Assembly: GCA_902984215.1 (NCBI GenBank)
Contig: CADWAF010003408.1
Location: 1 to 18,560 of the forward strand
DNA: 18,560 nt
Source of the DNA: Willaertia magna
Lineage: Eukaryota; Heterolobosea; Eutetramitea; Acrasida; Naegleriidae
Reading direction: 5' to 3'
In this document: one piece after another, positions 15,109 through 18,560 of the stretch
Numbering within the stretch: position 1 is the first letter of the stretch
Layout of the letters: each line of letters opens with the position of its first letter
Position numbers and translations under genes: made by a program
Notes under the pieces: generated by a model
Database searches by the model: none
Told to the model about the DNA's origin: nothing
What the model saw: the letters and a program-made list of their open reading frames with translations, nothing else

Positions 15109-16641
15109 TTAAGCTAATAATTCTTTCCCAAATTCCTCCATTTGTAATTCCCAACTAGTAAATTCATTTTCATCTTGACGAGTTAAAACCTCACCAATCA
15201 TATCTTCACTTGATTTAGCTCTTGTATGGAAGTTAGCTTTAAGGGAAGGTGAACTTTCGTCATTTTCAATATATTCATCACCTTCATCTTCTTTTAATAC
15301 AACATTTGTGTGTTGAATGAAAGGTGTCATCATAATATTCATTGGATTATGTTTTTGATAAATTTGTGATTTAAATCGATATGCAGTTAATAAATCTAAA
15401 TCTGAAATATTATAACGTTGATGTCTGTTCATACTAACTTCTAAATAATCTTCATTACTTAAATTAAGATCACCAGCACCTCTTCCACTTGGTGAACTTA
15501 TATCAGAATCAATAAAAGGAGAATGCGCGTTATTTGTATTTATGGTAGGTGTAGTGGCGCCTATATTATTTTCAGAAAAATATGTTGGGGCAGCCTTATT
15601 TAAAAAGCCTTTTACGATTTGAGGTGGAGGAGAGATCATTAGATCATTAATTACTTGTTGTTTCATTTCATCTTCTTCATGATGATCTACAATGTATTCT
15701 TCTTCAGGTTGGTTATGTATTAATTCTTCTGAAGATGAATTATAACTTTCAGTTTCAATACTTTCATGATCATAATAATGATTATAAGATGAATTTGTTG
15801 AATTATTACTCATAGAACTAAGATTTGATAATCTCTTAACGTCATTTACATTTGGGTCATTAATTTCTGCTTCTGGATGTTGTTTTATTGTTAATGTTGA
15901 TTTGTTATTATTATTGCTACTACTACCACCACTATTCGGTAACAAATGTCGCTGTTTTTTCTTTAATAACCATTCTTCTTCTTTCTTCTTTTCTTCTTCA
16001 CTTTTCTTTTCTAATTTTTCAAATCGTTGTTTTAAATCCTTCACTGTTGAATTTTGTCTTGATAAACTTGTATTCCCGCTATTATTGGCATTTTGATTCG
16101 AACCCACGACCTTTTGATTATTATTATTATTGGCGGGAACTGTAGTAGATGTTGTAGATTTTAAATTACTATTCCCCACCAAGAATGGTTGTTTCAAATT
16201 ATTATTATTATTACTACTACTAATACTGTTGTTGCTGTTAGTGTTGTTTGGATTGCCAAATTCAAATGAATTACTTCTATTTTTAAATCGTAAACGTTTC
16301 TCTTCTTCTTGTAAAAGTGTTTCAAGTGCCATTCTTTCAGTAGTGCTAGTGGCAGTTGTTATTGTAGTAACATCACTCTTTTCTTTGATGCTTTCGAACA
16401 TTCCAATCAGTCCACCAACTTTTCCTCCAGCTTTCTTGGTGGCGTTAGGTTTTGATTGCTGTTGTGACATTGTTGAGTTGACGTTATTGTTAATGACGGT
16501 GGTAATTGTGACATTATTGTCGTTACTCATTTTTTTTATGTTTTGGATTTTGTTTTTTGAAATTAATTTATTTGGGTGAAAATTAACACTTGATTGATGA
16601 CAGCTGCCCTTTGAAGGTGCTTGATCTACTGTTTCGTTCAT
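15109..16641 (-). CDS. Low-complexity Asn/Ser-rich protein, unknown function
   Basis: This protein has 510 residues, mostly disordered. It holds Asn and Ser runs (about 125-185 and 235-300) and a highly charged helix (about 195-230, LKQRFEKLEKKSEEEKKKEE). Short blocks look more conserved: GGLIGMFESIKEKSD near 75, ALETLLQEEEKRLRFKNRS near 107, IVKGFLNKAAPTYFSE near 345, a Tyr-containing ISDLDLLTAYRFKSQIYQKH near 415, and the C-terminal TSWELQMEEFGKELLA. No known domain is recognised; it could be a scaffold or regulator. Two starts compete. The ATG at 16641 is the most upstream. The ATG at 16530 has the A-run leader seen before other genes in this window, and using it would drop 37 residues. 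The RFC2 stop is 12 bp away on the opposite strand, so 3' ends must overlap. Confidence 0.75.
   Translation of the reverse strand: MNETVDQAPSKGSCHQSSVNFHPNKLISKNKIQNIKKMSNDNNVTITTVINNNVNSTMSQQQSKPNATKKAGGKVGGLIGMFESIKEKSDVTTITTATSTTERMALETLLQEEEKRLRFKNRSNSFEFGNPNNTNSNNSISSSNNNNNLKQPFLVGNSNLKSTTSTTVPANNNNNQKVVGSNQNANNSGNTSLSRQNSTVKDLKQRFEKLEKKSEEEKKKEEEWLLKKKQRHLLPNSGGSSSNNNNKSTLTIKQHPEAEINDPNVNDVKRLSNLSSMSNNSTNSSYNHYYDHESIETESYNSSSEELIHNQPEEEYIVDHHEEDEMKQQVINDLMISPPPQIVKGFLNKAAPTYFSENNIGATTPTINTNNAHSPFIDSDISSPSGRGAGDLNLSNEDYLEVSMNRHQRYNISDLDLLTAYRFKSQIYQKHNPMNIMMTPFIQHTNVVLKEDEGDEYIENDESSPSLKANFHTRAKSSEDMIGEVLTRQDENEFTSWELQMEEFGKELLA
16186..16240 (-). repeat. Trinucleotide-rich tract encoding Asn/Ser runs
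   Basis: AAT/AAC/AGT-type codons in series encode mixed Asn and Ser runs (TNSNNSISSSNNNNN) in the unknown low-complexity protein. The tract is likely to vary in length between strains and to be error-prone in assembly. Confidence 0.7.
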
Positions 16642-16854
16642 TGTAATTATTCATAAAAAAGCATAGTTCTTCACCAATAATAGCTAAGTATATTGATAAA
16701 ATAAAAATTTCTTTGTTCTTTTAAGTTTTCTTTGTTCGTTGTTTCATCAAGTACACGTTTATTTCAGCTTGGTGATAACCCTTAAATTGTTCTTTACAAT
16801 CAACCAACAATTTATACAATTTATACAACCAAGCAATAATAATAACAGTAAACC
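16642..16854. promoter_or_regulatory. Intergenic region between EXOG and the low-complexity gene
   Basis: This 213-bp AT-rich gap should contain the 3' end of the EXOG gene and the promoter of the low-complexity gene (both - strand). Near 16810-16830 there are two copies of AATTTATACA in direct repeat, which read TGTATAAATT on the transcript strand. They sit just after the EXOG stop and look like UGUA-type 3'-UTR or 3'-processing elements. No ORF, tRNA or other feature is seen. Confidence 0.25.
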
Positions 16855-18312
16855 TTAAATTTCCTCCAACTTTGCATTCTTTCTTCTAATCATATCCTTT
16901 GAAGGTTCCCAATTCGTTTCAACCACTAATTTATTCCAAGTACTTTCAATTTCCTCTCTTGTTGGATTCTTCTTCCACAAAACTTTTTGAAATTCTAAAT
17001 CTTGCCATGGAGGTAATTCACACTTATTATTTTCACATAACGATTTAATGGATAGTAATTTTTTTGTAGAATCTAATGATTTCTTTCTTAAATTTTCTAA
17101 CAGATTTAATCCTGTGTATTTTTCTAATAATTCAAATGGAACTGAAAATTCCTTTAAGTGAATTGTTTTGTCAATTTCACTATTTGGTACAATGAATGCT
17201 TCTACAAAATATTCTTTTGTATTATTATTGTCCTTCTCTTCTTCTTTTTTATTTCTGTCAACAATACTATTTATGCTATTGTTGCTGCTATTTTCACAGT
17301 TATCATTAGTTGTAGCATTAGTAGTTATTATTGTATTATCATTAACATTTTGGTCAACTTTATTTTCACGTTCTGCAATAATTACTCTAAATAAATAAGG
17401 TGGAACTGTAACTTGATTCTTTCCAACAACTTCATAATGAATAATTTGTTTATTCTTCTTCTTTTCATTATTTAATAATACTTCTTCAAATGGAATAAAA
17501 GCAGGTCCTGCAATTACATGTACTTTATCAAACTCTTCAGCTAAATACCTTGTCCATCTTTCCATCCTTAACCAATACCCAGCATTATTATTATAATCTT
17601 GTGGTATAATATTATTAGCTAATAAATGTGTATCATCCATTGACCTTTGTGGGAATCCCTCAAAATCACCGCAATTAGCTAAATGTCCTCTACTATATCC
17701 ACTACCAAAATAGTCAGAATTTGAAGGATTAAATAGTTGTGAAGATGGCCAATAAGGACTTCTTTCAAATTTTGAGTTTTTTCTATTGGATACTACATTG
17801 TAATTATTAAAATCAAAATGTGGAATTGTCCAAAATACAAAAATTGGAATTCTCAATCTAGAATCTGTACATGAAATAAAATGTGAAAATACATGAATAG
17901 TTGGAGTATTAGTTGGCATTCCAAATTCATTAAATGTTTTTAATAATTCAAAAGCATTATTTGATAAATCACCATGAATTTGAATTTTATTGAAAATGGA
18001 ATGTTGTTGAATATATTCATTGACAATTTCTTTTAAATCTTTTTTAATATTTTCTCTATTAGTGACATTGTTGTTGTTGGAATTGTCATTTGGTAAGGTT
18101 AGTGGTGAAATATTTGTAGTTGTTGTAGTTGCTATTGATGGTCTAGTAGAAATGGTTGGACCTGTTGTAGTAATGGTAGCTTTATTTTCACTATGGTCAT
18201 CAGTAACAATGGTAGGTTGTTGTTGTTGTTCTATTGGCTTTTTACTTCCTAAATAATAGCCAATTCCGGCTGAAAAAATGGCGCCACCGATACTTAAGAT
18301 CTGTTTTTTCAT
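16855..18312 (-). CDS. EXOG: EXOG-like mitochondrial DNA/RNA nuclease (EndoG family)
   Basis: This protein has 485 residues. It is a beta-beta-alpha-metal (DNA/RNA non-specific) nuclease. The N-terminus MKKQILSIGGAIFSAGIGYYLG is a short basic start plus a hydrophobic segment, suiting a mitochondrial inner-membrane anchor as in EXOG and EndoG. The catalytic motif is SRGHL (His210), with SRGH as in EXOG, not the DRGH of EndoG. It is followed by the metal-site segment NIIPQDYNNNAGYW (Asn234), then MERWTRYLAEEFDKVHVIAG. EXOG-type C-terminal features follow: HYEVVGKNQVTVPPYLFRVI, an AFIVPN strand, the SVPFELLEKYTGL stretch, and CENNKCELP near the tail. A low-complexity Asn-rich insert of about 50 residues (about 320-370) lies between two core strands. 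In animals EXOG clears RNA primers and repairs mitochondrial DNA. The ATG follows eight A residues. Confidence 0.92.
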   Translation of the reverse strand: MKKQILSIGGAIFSAGIGYYLGSKKPIEQQQQPTIVTDDHSENKATITTTGPTISTRPSIATTTTTNISPLTLPNDNSNNNNVTNRENIKKDLKEIVNEYIQQHSIFNKIQIHGDLSNNAFELLKTFNEFGMPTNTPTIHVFSHFISCTDSRLRIPIFVFWTIPHFDFNNYNVVSNRKNSKFERSPYWPSSQLFNPSNSDYFGSGYSRGHLANCGDFEGFPQRSMDDTHLLANNIIPQDYNNNAGYWLRMERWTRYLAEEFDKVHVIAGPAFIPFEEVLLNNEKKKNKQIIHYEVVGKNQVTVPPYLFRVIIAERENKVDQNVNDNTIITTNATTNDNCENSSNNSINSIVDRNKKEEEKDNNNTKEYFVEAFIVPNSEIDKTIHLKEFSVPFELLEKYTGLNLLENLRKKSLDSTKKLLSIKSLCENNKCELPPWQDLEFQKVLWKKNPTREEIESTWNKLVVETNWEPSKDMIRRKNAKLEEI

Positions 18313-18560
18313 TTTTTTTGATTTGATTTTACAAAAAATTAACCACTTCGGTTAAAGTTTACAACTAATCGATTGTTACAATTTGAAAGGCATTCTCGCC
18401 TCGAGCGTGAACACGATTAAAATTTTAGATAATTTAAAAAATTAATGATAAAATTAATGATCAGATTTTATAATGTGAGCAACAACTCAATTTAGACGCA
18501 ATCTTAATAATTAATTGTTGAAAGTGGAGTTACAATTCCCAGGATCAGTTTCAATTTATG
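18313..18560. other. 248-bp terminal stretch without a supported gene
   Basis: The stretch contains the probable EXOG promoter. A GC-richer patch (CTCGCCTCGAGCGTG) lies near 18394-18408, and a direct repeat AATTAATGAT occurs at 18440 and 18452. No ORF of useful length, tRNA or other gene is visible before the window ends. Confidence 0.4.

Noticed and set aside
16130..16140. E2F-like TTGGCGGGAA
   Set aside because: It lies within the coding sequence of the low-complexity gene, far from any start codon. It is best treated as chance, and warns that single matches elsewhere may also be chance.
16130..16579. 149-codon + strand frame with long Leu runs resembling membrane segments
   Set aside because: The Leu/Val runs are the complement of Asn/Ser/Thr codon tracts in the - strand gene and have no independent support.
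17158..17398. Two overlapping + strand ORFs with many Phe, Leu and Ile residues
   Set aside because: They are the reverse complement of the Asn/Lys-rich EXOG insert, not genes.

Overview
The window looks like nuclear DNA of a free-living flagellate or amoeboflagellate protist, most likely a heterolobosean such as Naegleria. That is an inference from gene style. The DNA is AT-rich and compact, almost all genes are single uninterrupted ORFs, and A-rich leaders sit directly before the ATG. Asn/Gln/Ser/Pro low-complexity tracts are common, intergenic gaps are 12 to 253 bp, and the gene set is clearly eukaryotic: a flagellar inner-arm dynein subunit, a clamp-loader subunit, MOCS3/Uba4, a PLGRKT homologue, an SMP lipid-transfer protein and an EXOG nuclease. 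The standard genetic code is used. No tRNA, rRNA, transposon or CRISPR array was seen.

Layout, left to right. (+) MOCS3/UBA4-type E1-like sulfurtransferase (69-1532). (+) A short RCC1-like ORF (1650-2183) running out of frame into a coiled-coil ORF (to 4063) whose first part is about 28 unbroken 11-residue repeats; these are probably one gene with an intron or a frameshift. (-) DNAI3/WDR63 (4113-6302). (+) A small, possibly mitochondrial protein of unknown function (6538-6978). (-) The 5' end only of a diaminopimelate-decarboxylase-like gene (7101-7355 recognisable), losing similarity right after the PLP-lysine region. (+) PLGRKT homologue (7642-8067). (-) SH3 protein (8133-9044). (-) A large Pro-rich TIG/IPT plus ankyrin protein with a basic patch and acidic tail (9079-12309). 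(-) SMP-domain protein (12563-14047), divergent by only 32 bp from (+) RFC2/Rfc4 (14080-15096). (-) Low-complexity protein of unknown function (15109-16641). (-) EXOG-like nuclease (16855-18312). The last 248 bp hold no gene I can support.

The genes do not form a pathway or operon; this is an ordinary compact eukaryotic neighbourhood. Several predicted starts were trimmed, because the longest open frames begin at TTG or GTG: DNAI3, the 6538 gene, the SMP gene and RFC2 all have a downstream ATG, three of them behind a poly-A run. The points most worth checking are the broken RCC1/hendecad gene, the truncated decarboxylase, the E2F-like pair in the 32-bp RFC2/SMP divergent promoter, and the TIG-ankyrin protein with two unassigned globular regions. 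I found no convincing undescribed multi-gene system.
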